Positions 9,789-18,412 of a DNA stretch of 18,412 nucleotides are shown here, in pieces. The stretch lies in assembly GCA_021029095.1 (NCBI GenBank), contig JAJOHG010000461.1:1-18412 (forward strand). Reading direction: 5' to 3'. This DNA comes from Phellopilus nigrolimitatus (lineage: Eukaryota > Basidiomycota > Agaricomycetes > Hymenochaetales > Hymenochaetaceae). The notes below the pieces were generated by a model. It had not been told where the DNA came from, ran no database searches, and saw only the letters and a list, made by a program, of their open reading frames with translations. Every line of letters begins with the position of its first letter. The first letter of the stretch is position 1. A program made the position numbers and the translations under genes.

Positions 9789-12700
9789 ATGGACGCCAGC
9801 AGCGACAAGGACATCAAAGCCACCAACGACACCGCGACACAGACCACCATTCCATCTAAGCGTCGGCGCTCCCCGCTCGCGACGCTCGTCGACGCCCTGC
9901 CAGCCTGGGCGGGCGAACATTTGCGCTCCAAGCACTCGTGGAAGATCCTCGTGCGCTGCTGGGTAGCCTCCTTCGCCGCGTTCGTTCTCATCCTCCCGGA
10001 CAGGTCCCTCAAGGCCCTGGGAAATGCGTAAGTTCACTCTCTCGTTTGTGTCGACCTTGCATGCTGATTCGGTATTCTCCACCAGCGCGTTCTTCACCAT
10101 ACTGGCTAGCCTCATCGTCCCGCCCAACATGCCCGTCCAGATGTTTTTCTTCGTCAGTACTCTGGAACCCCTTATGGCTTGCCTCTGATATACATCGAAC
10201 TTGCTCAGGCCATCTCGCTCATGATCGTCGGTATGATGCTCGGCTGGGGACTCGGCGCAGCGACCATGAGGGCGGGACTTGCTGTTCGAAATCAGACTCT
10301 GCTCAAATCCGCTTACCAGAGAGCGCAAGAAGGGTACACACAGTAATTACCTTATTCTGAAGGCACTGCTAATTGTCCTTGTGTTATTTCTGCAGGGCGG
10401 CTGGTGCAGCCAATCCAGATGCTATATTCACACTTGACGTCTTCAAAGGATTTTTCTTGGACACCAGGCAAGTACAATATATTCGAGGATTTTTCATGCC
10501 AATTTTTCATCTACGAGCAGATCAACTGTGGTTTATGGCGTGCTTTTCGGCGTATTCTCCTTCTTTTTCGCTATAGGTAGAGCTTACAGGCCGCGTTTAG
10601 TCATATTCTTCACATTTGCCCAAGTTTTTCTGGACATACTTTGCGTAAGTAAAATCTTTTCTTGTAATCTTAGATGTCAGTTTACTGATTTGCTGCGGTT
10701 TCAGACTTTTGGGCCCCTTTTCCCTGCCGCGGAGTATAACATCATGTCTTCCATGCTCATTTCCGTTGGGTCATACATGGCAATCGGGGTTGTGTGTTGC
10801 ATCTTCATCTTTCCCGAGACGATGAATCATTCCTACCTTGCTCTGGTCACGAAATTACTAGGGTCTTTGAAAGACTACGGTGAAATGTACGGGTCGGTCC
10901 TGGAGCTGTCACCTGAGGAGATTGTTGACGACAAGGACGATATCGTGGGACGGAGCGTCAAACAGCGCCTTGATTTAATCACGATGTTAAAAGAATGTGA
11001 GTTCTCGATACTATAGGCATGAAAAATCTCCGACACTGATGGTTGGCTTCAGTGGAACAGAAGAGCGGTTTGATCAATGCTGAGTTCAGCTGGGGACGGT
11101 GGAACGGAAACGACGCGAAGGGCCTCGAAGAACCCCTTCGCATCCTCATCGCCCGCATGGGGAGCTTCTACTCTTTCCCCAAGCTTCTCAGCATGTACAC
11201 CTCTACACCACTCTCCCGCTCGACCACTTCGTCCGGAGACACCGACACCGCCTCAAGCACTAGCGTATCGGAGGACGTCGCCGGCGACACCGAGCTCATC
11301 CGGCAGCTGCACTCGCGCCGCGTTGCCCTCGAGGCCGAGCACGGTGTGCGCATGACTGACATCCTGCCGCCTCTGCGCGAGTCGACGGCCGCGCTCCGAG
11401 CGGCGTGCGTCGACGCGCTGGGCGCTGCAGGCGCTGTCGTAGCGGAGACAAATACGCGCCGGTGGAAACACGGGTCGACGGCGCTCGCGGAGAAGGAGGC
11501 GGCTCTGGACACGGCGGAGGAGCGCCTACGCTCCTGCGCGGAGGCGTACAAGGCTGAGACGCGCTTCGCCGTCGTCGAGCCGTTCCTGCCCATGCTGCGC
11601 GCCGCGGACGAGGACGCGGACAAGCGCAAGCAGCTGCCGATCCGGTCGCTGGTTGTCGCCTCCGCGTTTGCCTCGCAGCTCGTCGTCACCGTCGATGGGA
11701 TCATGGATCTGCTCGAGGTCATCCGGACGACCTCGAACAAGCGGAAGAAGGCCAGGCTTTGGGCGCCCGGCGGGCTGAGAGCGATTGGCAACTTTTTCTT
11801 GAGGAGAGGGAAGGGCAGCGGGACTGAGAAGGCGCTTGGAGAAGGCTCACCTCCAGAAGTAGATCACGACGAAAAGAAAGAGGACGCCTCGTACAGTATG
11901 CATTTTTCCTGTTCTATAAAAGTCTTCACTTATACGTGCCTTTCTTGCAGAACGCGACCCGGACAGCCGTCCGCCAACAAACGCGTTCCAAAAATTCATG
12001 AACGGAGTCCACAGCATATATTTATGGGCCAAAACACCGGAGGCAATGGTGAACAAATTCAATCGTGTTTGAGCGAAGTAGAGAGCTGAATGCCCAAGCC
12101 AAGTTCGCGGCAAAATATACCACTTTATCTATTCTTCTTTGGCTGCCAGCTATCTTCCCTACTTCTGCGTGTGAGTCACCGTGCCTCTACGCTTTTTCGA
12201 AAATACGTTTTAAAATGATTGGTTATAGACTTCTACTATGTTGAAAAAGGTGTATGGTACGGTTCGAGACTGTCTCCCCCAACAATTGACCTTGCTAACT
12301 TGAAATGTTTTTACAGGGCTCTGATTATGGGGCAAACATCTATGACTGTATATGCTTCAGACCAGATTTACGAGTGAGTAATTCGACCTTAGCGGTGGTT
12401 CCGGCTGCATGACCCATAAATCCGTCTTCAGCGCCATGATGCGTATTTCAGGAACGGTCGCAGGCTTAGCAACTGGCCTCCTTGCCTGGTACATCGGTAA
12501 GTCAATATTTCTTCCGCATGAAACATATACTTGATTTCTCCTTCCCTTGGTCCAGGCAACGGCCATGGAAATGGCAATCCGTATGGTGCGGCAGCGGCGT
12601 TCGGCGTCTTCCTCATTCCGGTCGTCTTTCTGCGTATCAATGCCCCGCCGGCAAAATTGGTGGCTTTTGTTATGCTTGACGTATGTTCTTCTGCCAGTGC

Positions 12701-13917
12701 ACCGAAAATTTTGACCCTGACGCTTCCTTATTTCTTTCTTCCTTCCTGTCATTGAAAAGGTGACATTGGCGCTTATCGTCGGATATTCGTGGATCGACGG
12801 CCATCTTGCTACCGTAGGCAACCCGGGAATCGGGTGGTCCATTGCGTGGAAGCGTTTCGTGCTCGTGATGATCGGTAAGCCGTCATCTCTGATTCACGCC
12901 GGGAAAAAAGAACTGATGAAAGGCAAAAGGCTATGTTGCGTCGTTTTTCTTCATGATAATACCGCCGACGTCTGGGCGGAAGTCCGTGCGTCTGCGGAAC
13001 GCCGCCGCCATCAGCGAGCTCTCGGGAATCTACGCATCGCTCATGTCCGTCTGGATCAGCGACGAGGAGACGCGCGCGCACGCCGACGGGGACTCTGCCG
13101 GAGACGAGAAGGCGGCGGACCGACCAAAATCGGACGCGAAGCCCCCGTGGGCCGTGCAGTACCGCAGCAGGGCGCTGGAGCTCATGGAGGAGCTTGCGGC
13201 GCTGCAGATGCGCACTGGCACGGCGGTGTTCGAGGGCGGCATCCGCGGCGCGTGGCCTGCGGCGGAGTACAACAAGCTGCTCAGCTTGGAGAGGGACATG
13301 CTCTCTGCGCTCGGTCAGGTACGTGCAATCTACAGGATTTTTTCTTCTTTCGCGCGGAAAGAAAGGGGCTTACCAGGAATTCCGATGTAGTTATCCAGCG
13401 CGCTCCACCATTTGGACCCATCCTGGCGAGTGTCTTTGAATCGCAGGACAATGATCTTGAATCCCAACTTTGTCCGTCCCTCTACCAAATTCAAAAAAAA
13501 AAAGTCTCACAAAGAAAGTATAGATCACCGACGTCATGTCGACCTTCGCGCTCGTCTCGCAGTCTTTGCGCACAGGCGAGCCCATGCACCAAATCCTGCC
13601 CTCGTCGCTGCTCGATAGGCTGCTTTACCACCACTCCCACGACGCAATCTCGCACGCCGAGCAGGAGCAGAAGGCCAGCTACGTCGAGCGGATCACGTCG
13701 CTGGAGTTCATCTACTTCTCGACGGGTATCACTGCAGTCTCTCAGGTCATTCAGGTAAGGTCGGCATGGGAGTTTCGTTTTCTTTTGTCGCTGACTCGGT
13801 ATGTTTTAGGCTTTGGACGAGATGCACCGCATAACGAAGAAGCTGTGCGGCGAGGTTCCCTTCAGAGGCTTCAGCGAGTGGAGGGACGAGTACGAGCGCG
13901 CATACGGCTCTGCATAA
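9789..13917 (+). CDS. ArAE/FUSC-like multi-membrane transporter (DUF2421-type two-part protein)
   Basis: Eighteen exons: 9789-10027, 10086-10152, 10209-10333, 10396-10467, 10521-10644, 10705-10996, 11053-11895, 11951-12048, 12104-12170, 12229-12256, 12317-12373, 12432-12496, 12556-12680, 12760-12874, 12930-13318, 13391-13471, 13524-13754 and 13810-13917. They total 3126 nt, 1041 aa, in frame. The N-terminal half has about six membrane segments, starting with VRCWVASFAAFVLILPD and closing with SYMAIGVVCCIFIFPE. A long soluble, Ala/Glu-rich helical part follows (exon 7), with a Ser/Thr stretch SRSTTSSGDTDTASSTS. The second membrane half includes ILLWLPAIFPTSAYFYYVEKG, WALIMGQTSM and VTLALIVGYSWIDG, and a soluble C-terminus follows. 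This matches fungal proteins with an 'ER transporter 6TM N-terminal' domain related to bacterial aromatic acid/fusaric acid exporters. Three introns end in AAG; one has a GC donor. Substrate and membrane location are inferred from the family only. Confidence 0.92.
10468..10520 (+). other. GC-AG intron in the transporter
   Basis: The donor ACCAG|GCAAGT is the ideal GC-donor consensus; the acceptor is GAGCAG|ATC. Length is 53 nt. Removal gives FLDTRSTVVYGVLFG in frame. The nearby GT at 10471 leads to a wrong frame and a stop. Confidence 0.85.
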
Positions 13918-14251
13918 GTTATATGTTAAGAAAATCGGGGTGATTAGTACCTATAACTGACCGAGCAACGCAAAACAAAACAAGGCGGAAATATGCTACT
14001 ATACGTACAATTAAATGTCCACGCGTATGCGCTGTAAGATTGGTATGATCCTCTCCCATTCCTCGATTGACTGTATGTAGATTTTGTTATTTGTTTCAGT
14101 TAATGCGAGTGTACTTGGGAAAGGGATAAAACAGCCTACCGATTTATACATATCAATCTGACCGTCGGCTAGCGAGCCTAGCATCTTCTTCATCTCTACT
14201 TCCTTCGCGTGCTGGAAGATAGCCTGCTCTTTGAGCGTCTCGTCGCTGAAG
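12670..14251 (+). repeat. Direct repeat copy A: transporter 3' half plus sorting-nexin-like 3' end
   Basis: Parts of this interval (about 12670-12975, a short piece near 13742-13754 or within exon 18, and about 13850-14251) recur in the same order and orientation at 17687-18412. The convergent spacer between the two stop codons (13918-14010) is 93 bp in both copies and nearly identical. The repeat may extend beyond 14251, but copy B runs out of the window there. Confidence 0.9.
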
Positions 14252-14292
14252 GCGTCGGAGGTCTCGTGAGCAGTGGTGACAACGTCTTGCAG
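14011..14292 (-). pseudogene. Orphan 3' end of a probable BAR/sorting-nexin-type gene (copy A)
   Basis: Two exons are visible on the minus strand: 14292-14140 and 14070-14011, with a 69-nt GT-AG intron (14071-14139). They encode a charged, helical C-terminus ending IIPILQRIRVDI. The heptad-like charged helix with a Trp near the end (SIEEWERIIP) resembles the last BAR helix of sorting nexins; the exact member is not certain. An acceptor-like TTGTAG precedes the exon at 14293-14298. No further exons are found in the roughly 680 bases before the next gene, so this copy seems cut off. Copy B at 18172 has a nearly identical end, with differences such as QRAKEAEMKEM versus QHAKEVEMKKM. Its stop is 93 bp from the transporter stop, convergent. 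Confidence 0.55.
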
Positions 14293-14299
14293 CTACAAC

Positions 14300-14974
14300 A
14301 AAAAAAAGTGGCTAAGTGACAGAAAAATGTAACCGATGTAGGTGCTAATTGCATTGCAAGTCCTGGTCAAGTTATTCTTTAAAAGACGTAGGACCTTCGG
14401 ATCTCGCAAATTCAAACGACGAGATCATGTTTTCGTGGGCGGAGAGAGAACATGAGTGATGTAGTATATGCCGAGTCTGGTTGCGGACACGGCTTCCTCG
14501 GCTGTCAAAAGAGGCGCCGGCAAATTTGGGATCGACCGTGACATATGTGGCTCAGCATGCGGCATCTCGTTTGGGATTACTAGTACCAGTACTCGCACGG
14601 CCCCCCGCATACCAACACATCCAACATAATCCCGCCTCATAATCGCCATATATGTCGGCTTCAAAAACAAAATGAAGAAACTTCACAAAAAGTTGGGGCT
14701 TCATTCGCGCTCGAAAATGCAGTAGGGATCAGACCCGGGAACATAACACACATCCGAGTCGGCCTGTGCTATGGTATTTTTAGATTCCGACTTCCTCGAT
14801 TTACTGACAAGTGGGCGGTAGCTGATGATCAGTGATACTCCCGTGATTAGCTAAGAAAGATTTCATTAAGTCAGAAGTCGTGTCTCAAGGAGATACTTAT
14901 AGTCAAGACCGACGTTGTGAAGGGGTTGAAGGACACCCCTCTGTTGTTTCCACTTGCTGTCGTCTGCTTTCCCA
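14300..14974. other. Intergenic, upstream of the DUF6533 gene
   Basis: No gene is recognised. A minus-strand ORF (14425-14670, 81 codons) has no family motif. The stretch marks the left transition from duplicated sequence to the DUF6533 segment and should contain that gene's promoter; no clear core element was seen. Confidence 0.45.
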
Positions 14975-16622
14975 ATGGCTAACGCGTCTGAAGTAGCTGA
15001 ACTCGTTGTCGCGTTGCAACAGATGCGTTACACGCAAGTGCGTGTGTTTATTACCTGTCCTATTCATTTCTGAATTAACGGACTCGATAATAGTACTTTG
15101 ATGGTACAAATAGTTCACCCACTCATTGTCTGAATGATCGACTGCACTGACTGAATTTTAAACCTGTAAAGTGGCCAGTATGACTATCCTGGTACGATAT
15201 AAACCAAGATGCTCGAAATGGACTCACACTGCACACTTTCGCAGACTTACGATTATTTAATCACATTCAACGCGGAGAAAAGACTCATATGGCCTTCATC
15301 TTGGTCGCTTCCTAAAGTTCTGTTTCTCCTGACACGGTATTTGCCTTTCATCGATACATCTATCGCCCTCTGGCGTAAGTGTAGATTGTCTCCTATATGA
15401 CTTTGTGTCTTTGATTGAAGAACATTATGGTCAATAGAACATCTAAAACCATTCATGACTCAGAGAGGATGTACAGTTTGCATATATGAGTACTGGCTGT
15501 ACGCTATTTAATAAGGAGCTATTGGGAAATAACTAAAACCTCAACTTGCAATGCTTAGGGTTGATTCTTCTTGGGATTCTAGTCGCAGAAAGTAAGCATC
15601 GCTTTCTTCTCGATAAATTCACTCGTTGAATTTCTTGACATAGTAATACTTCTATTACGAACATGGGCGGTCTGGGAGCGGAGCAGGAGTATTGGAATCG
15701 GACTCTCCATCTGGACTGCCGCTTTGTGGATCTCAAATATGGTCTGCTTGGGAATTTTCCTCAAGTCGGTCAAATGCAAGTGCCTCGTAGTCTTCTTGAT
15801 TTTTTTTTAAAGACTATGATTGCAATTTGTTCAGTTTCACCATTACCATTCGGACTTTCTGGATGCCTTGTGGTTTCTGGAAATACCATCCTCTCTATTA
15901 ATTGGATCCTGCTCATGATATTTGAAGCTGGTAAGTTTTAGACGATAATGCCAACTTTGCTCCCGAACACTAAGATTTACTATTGTAGGAATTCTGGGGC
16001 TCATGGTGGTCAAGGCAGTCCAGAAATGTACGTTTCTTCATTCAGCAGATCTCATCTTCTGAGCCGAATGCAAACAAAATCACAACTGCAGATCGTATCC
16101 AGCGGAGCACTATCATCTACAAAGCAGTTTATAGAGATGGCAAGTGCAGCTTTCTGCTCAATCTGAAAAAGTGTTAATTCGCATAACTCAGGTTCTATAT
16201 TTTATGTCTACCTATTTGGTAAGTGTAGATAATACATTGTTTTGTCGAGAGCATTGATTACCCATCTGCGAATAGTTTTCTCTCTCGCGAATGTCATCGT
16301 GATATTGACCCTGCCAGTGAGTGTCACAATTTACAATAATGTGTACTTGCTCTTACTAGCTTGCTGCTTGCATCCGGCGGTCGTAGCATGGCTTTTTTAA
16401 CATGCTTTCAAGGTTTGTATTTAATCCTTTCGTTTTTCGGTAACCTGGACATGGTTCACTCATTCAACTGACAGCATCGAACGGGTCACGCACTCCATTT
16501 TGACTGCGAGGATCCTTTTGAACTTACGAAGCTTGCTCTCCGGCAAGGGAGGAGACACATGTTCATCTGGAGAGAGTACGGAACTCGTTTCAGTGTCATT
16601 TCCAGGCCACAGTCACACATAA
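14975..16622 (+). CDS. DUF6533 family membrane protein, probable one-base frameshift
   Basis: Fourteen short exons: 14975-15037, 15094-15103, 15172-15191, 15245-15374, 15438-15498, 15559-15591, 15644-15775, 15835-15930, 15989-16027, 16092-16139, 16192-16218, 16276-16316, 16387-16412 and 16475-16622. The DUF6533 signature is clear near residues 25-65: TYDYLITFNAEKRLIW and then LPKVLFLLTRYLPFID. Further family landmarks are EIILLLRTWAVWERSRS, the C...W...GI spacing, VYRDGSIFYVYLF and THSILTARILLNLR. Six or seven hydrophobic segments suggest a basidiomycete-specific, receptor-like multispan membrane protein of unknown function. The exons total 874 nt, one more than a multiple of three. The misfit is at the exon 5/6 join, where GGG at 15558-15560 would need one G fewer. 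Introns 15776-15834 and 16140-16191 have GC donors. The gene lies between the two copies of the transporter/sorting-nexin repeat. Confidence 0.82.
15776..15834 (+). other. GC-AG intron in the DUF6533 gene (first)
   Basis: The donor is CAAAT|GCAAGT and the acceptor TTCAG|TTTCAC; length is 59 nt. Joining gives FLKSVKFSPLPFGLSGC in the family-consistent frame; using the GT inside GCAAGT gives the wrong frame. Confidence 0.8.
16140..16191 (+). other. GC-AG intron in the DUF6533 gene (second)
   Basis: The donor is AGATG|GCAAGT and the acceptor CTCAG|GTTC; length is 52 nt. Joining gives YRDGSIFYVYLF, matching the conserved RDG-containing segment of the family; the internal GT alternative breaks the frame. 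Confidence 0.8.
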
Positions 16623-17686
16623 TAGAAAAGGAGGACTGCTTTATCTGTACGTTATTGGAGCTGATGTATGATGTCCAACATGTATTGGACCAATCTCATT
16701 TCCGTTGATGTTTCTCTGAAGGTTGATGATTGACGGACGTTGACAACGTTGTCCTCGGCAGAGTTAACAGACAGTGTGAGCGACTTGGCGAGAAGCCATT
16801 CTTCTGGTTGAGCTTATCTGTTATCGCACAGGACAATTATATACAGCCTCAGAACAGCGCTATATACCAACAAGATTTATATGAATATTAAAATTAAGCT
16901 TGTCCAGTGAATCGCTGCTAAGACTTGTGTTCCGAGGTTCCTATTGGGAGCAAAATTCACGGTCTCTCTTTTTCCGGCTATTTATCTTCACGGCACTGCG
17001 GTCCTTAAGAATGATGGTGAAATTCCTACCTCACGATCGATATCCTCGCATGTCAAGGCAGCACATGAGCCCAGCGATGCCAACAGGCTGGCACAGGACA
17101 GTCCTAAGAATCTCCCAATGTGAAAGTTTCCTGTAAGCATACTATATCACATCAGGGCAACGGACTGTCGTCACCTCGGTATAATTAGGATCTGATCAGC
17201 GATGCGATCTCGCAGGGTCGCTGATTATTTTCTACCGATGGGGAGAAAGCCTGGACCGATCCGGACCCACTCACAGAATGCTAACTTAACCGAGCCACAT
17301 GTCTCGCACGACTCATGAATAGCAGTCCGAACCACAAAGAAGCAGATGGATTTCGCGATGGAATTTACTGCGACTCGTTTAGTAGATCATCGAATCCTCG
17401 AGTGGCACTCATGATGCTGTAACGACTGCGATCATACTAAATTACAATATAGCGTCACTGGTTCCCGAAACAAAATCACCACTGTTCCGTGCATGATATT
17501 GATGAGCAGCCCCCATGTGTTAGACCGAAACGCGCGAACGCTTTCTCGACGGGGCCATCTCTTGAAGTCGTCCCAGTTCATTGTGGTTGCTCCGCGGTGT
17601 TTGTGGACGAAACGGCGATGCCCGAGTCGAACAGCCCAGCAGCAACTTAGGGCGTAGGCCTTTGAGCGGACTAAAATCATCGCTGT
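16623..17686. other. Unassigned stretch right of the DUF6533 gene
   Basis: About 1.06 kb with no recognised gene. A plus-strand ORF at 16900-17136 and minus-strand ORFs at 17432-17680 and 17520-17732 have no motif I know. The minus ORF contains one hydrophobic run (TWGLLINIMHGTVVILF) that could be a decayed exon of a membrane protein. The right end is the boundary with repeat copy B. Confidence 0.4.
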
Positions 17687-18078
17687 ATGCTCGACGTATG
17701 TTCTTTTGCCAGAGCACCAAAAGTATTGGCACTAACGGTTCATTATTTATTTATTTATTCCTTTGTTGAAAGGTGACATTGGCGCTTATTGTCGGGTACT
17801 CGTGAATCGATGGCCATCTCACTATCGTAGGCAACCCGGGCATCGGGTGGTCCATTGCGCGGAAGCGTTTCGTGCTTGTCATGATTGGTAAGCCGTCGTC
17901 TCTGATACACGCCGCAAAGAGAGAACTGATGACGGACTAAAAGGCTACGTTGCGTCGTTTTTCTTCATGATGATTCCGCCGACGTCTGGGCCCAGGCCAT
18001 TCAGGCTTCAGCAAGTGCCCTTCAGAGGCATCAGCGAGTGGAAGGACGACTACGAGCGCGCATACGGCTCTGCATAAG
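17687..18078 (+). pseudogene. Mosaic pseudogene fragment of the transporter
   Basis: This holds exon 14 of the transporter with its flanking introns, the first roughly 60 nt of exon 15, and then the end of exon 18 with its stop codon. Trp745 of the intact protein is a TGA stop here (17803-17805), and a second Trp in WSIAWKR is Arg. About 0.8 kb between mid-exon 15 and exon 18 is missing. The joint (about 17990-18030) reads CAGGCCATTCAGGCTTCAGCAAGTG in substance: either a remnant of an exon 17/18 junction or a small local duplication of exon 18. The fragment cannot encode a transporter. Confidence 0.9.
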
Positions 18079-18171
18079 TTATTTGTTAAGAAAATCGGGG
18101 TGATTAGTACCTATAACTGACCGAGCAACGCAAAACAAAACAAAGCGGAGGGTATGCTACTAGAAGTACAA

Positions 18172-18412
18172 TTAAATGTCCACGCGTATGCGCTGTAAGA
18201 TTGGTATGATCCTTTCCCATTCCTCAATTGACTGTATGTGATTTTTGTTATTTGTTTCAGTTAATGCGAGTGTACTTGGGAAAGGGATAAAACAGCCTAC
18301 CGATTTATACATATCAATCTGACCGTCGGCTAGCGAGCCTAGCATCTCCTTCATCTCTGCTTCCTTCGCGCGCTGGAAGATGGCCTGCTCCTTGAGCGTC
18401 TCGTCGCTGAAG
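18172..18412 (-). CDS. Probable BAR/sorting-nexin-type protein, C-terminal part (copy B, runs off the window)
   Basis: Two exons are visible in transcript order: >18412-18301 and 18231-18172, split by a 69-nt GT-AG intron (18232-18300). The encoded end is KEMLGSLADGQIDMYKS followed by SIEEWERIIPILQRIRVDI and a TAA stop. The amphipathic, charged helix with a terminal Trp suggests the last helix of a BAR-type domain as in sorting nexins, but this is only a tail and I cannot fix the family member. No disabling change is present in the visible part. Since copy A loses its upstream exons within the window while this one continues past the edge, this is the better candidate for the working gene. 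It is convergent with the transporter fragment, with 93 bp between stops. Confidence 0.55.
   Translation of the reverse strand, partial: FSDETLKEQAIFQRAKEAEMKEMLGSLADGQIDMYKSVGCFIPFPSTLALTETNNKNHIQSIEEWERIIPILQRIRVDI

Larger units (their letters stand above)
17687..18412 (+). repeat. Direct repeat copy B of the transporter/sorting-nexin 3' segment
   Basis: Homology to copy A starts abruptly at about ATGCTCGAC (17687; copy A has ATGCTTGAC at 12672-12680). It continues through the intron, exon 14 and part of exon 15 of the transporter, jumps to exon 18 near 18000, then runs through the 93-bp spacer into the sorting-nexin-like gene to the window edge. Most mismatches are transitions. Confidence 0.9.

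Noticed and set aside
10645..10704. Possible coding read-through of a 60-nt intron in the transporter
   Set aside because: It has no stop and is a multiple of three, but it has good GT-AG ends and would put a hydrophilic insertion between two membrane segments; a true intron is more likely.
11168..11791. A 207-codon minus-strand ORF
   Set aside because: It lies antisense to exon 7 of the transporter and has low-complexity Ser/Ala/Arg composition typical of a shadow frame.
12760..13758. A long plus-strand ORF of 332 codons
   Set aside because: It reads through introns 14-16 of the transporter in the wrong frames after 12874; only its first part is real exon.
14300..17686. A transposable element carrying the DUF6533 gene
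   Set aside because: No terminal inverted repeats, transposase, integrase or reverse transcriptase motifs were seen; the flanking repeats are gene fragments, not long terminal repeats.
17432..17732. Minus-strand ORFs with one hydrophobic run
   Set aside because: No family signature and no exon chain could be built; too weak to call a gene.
1..18412. tRNA, rRNA, CRISPR arrays or bacterial operon signals
   Set aside because: None were seen by eye, and the intron-rich genes identify this as fungal nuclear DNA.

Overview
The window looks like nuclear DNA of a filamentous basidiomycete, probably an Agaricomycete. Genes carry many 50-79 nt introns, several exons are only 10-28 nt long, and the protein families are typical of these fungi: a DUF6533 membrane protein, a Crinkler-like NTPase-nuclease, salicylate-hydroxylase-type flavoprotein monooxygenases and a two-part ArAE/FUSC-like transporter. 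I built exon models by hand, using splice-site consensus plus reading frame and family conservation. Four complete models, and the visible part of the first gene, sum to a multiple of three; the DUF6533 model is off by exactly one base.

Layout, left to right. 1-1336 (+): the 3' part of a mitochondrial ABC1/ADCK2-type (UbiB family) atypical kinase. 1521-2445 (-): a broken copy of a flavin monooxygenase gene. 3467-6718 (+): a Crinkler-like gene with a P-loop NTPase and a PD-(D/E)xK-like nuclease domain. 6908-8860 (-): the complete paralogous monooxygenase, 10 exons, 475 aa. 9789-13917 (+): an ArAE/FUSC-like multi-membrane transporter, 18 exons, 1041 aa. 14011-14292 (-): an orphan 3' end of a probable BAR/sorting-nexin-type gene. 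14975-16622 (+): a 14-exon DUF6533 protein with an apparent one-base frameshift. 17687-18078 (+): a mosaic pseudogene fragment of the transporter. 18172-18412 (-): a second copy of the sorting-nexin-like 3' end that runs off the window and may be the real gene.

The most striking feature is architectural. Two accessory genes each sit between direct duplications of resident sequence. The Crinkler-like gene lies between two same-strand copies of the monooxygenase, one broken and one intact. The DUF6533 gene lies between two copies of the transporter/sorting-nexin 3' junction, each copy truncating a different partner. This suggests that gain of lineage-specific genes here went with segmental duplication. 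The window also holds four GC-AG introns in three unrelated genes, a high share of roughly 48 introns. No transposase, reverse transcriptase, tRNA, rRNA or CRISPR array was recognised.

Functionally the genes are not one obvious pathway. The kinase is a conserved mitochondrial gene linked to coenzyme Q biology. The monooxygenase (aromatic hydroxylation) beside a divergently transcribed ArAE-like exporter could form a small aromatic-compound handling pair sharing a 928-bp promoter region; that pairing is inference only.
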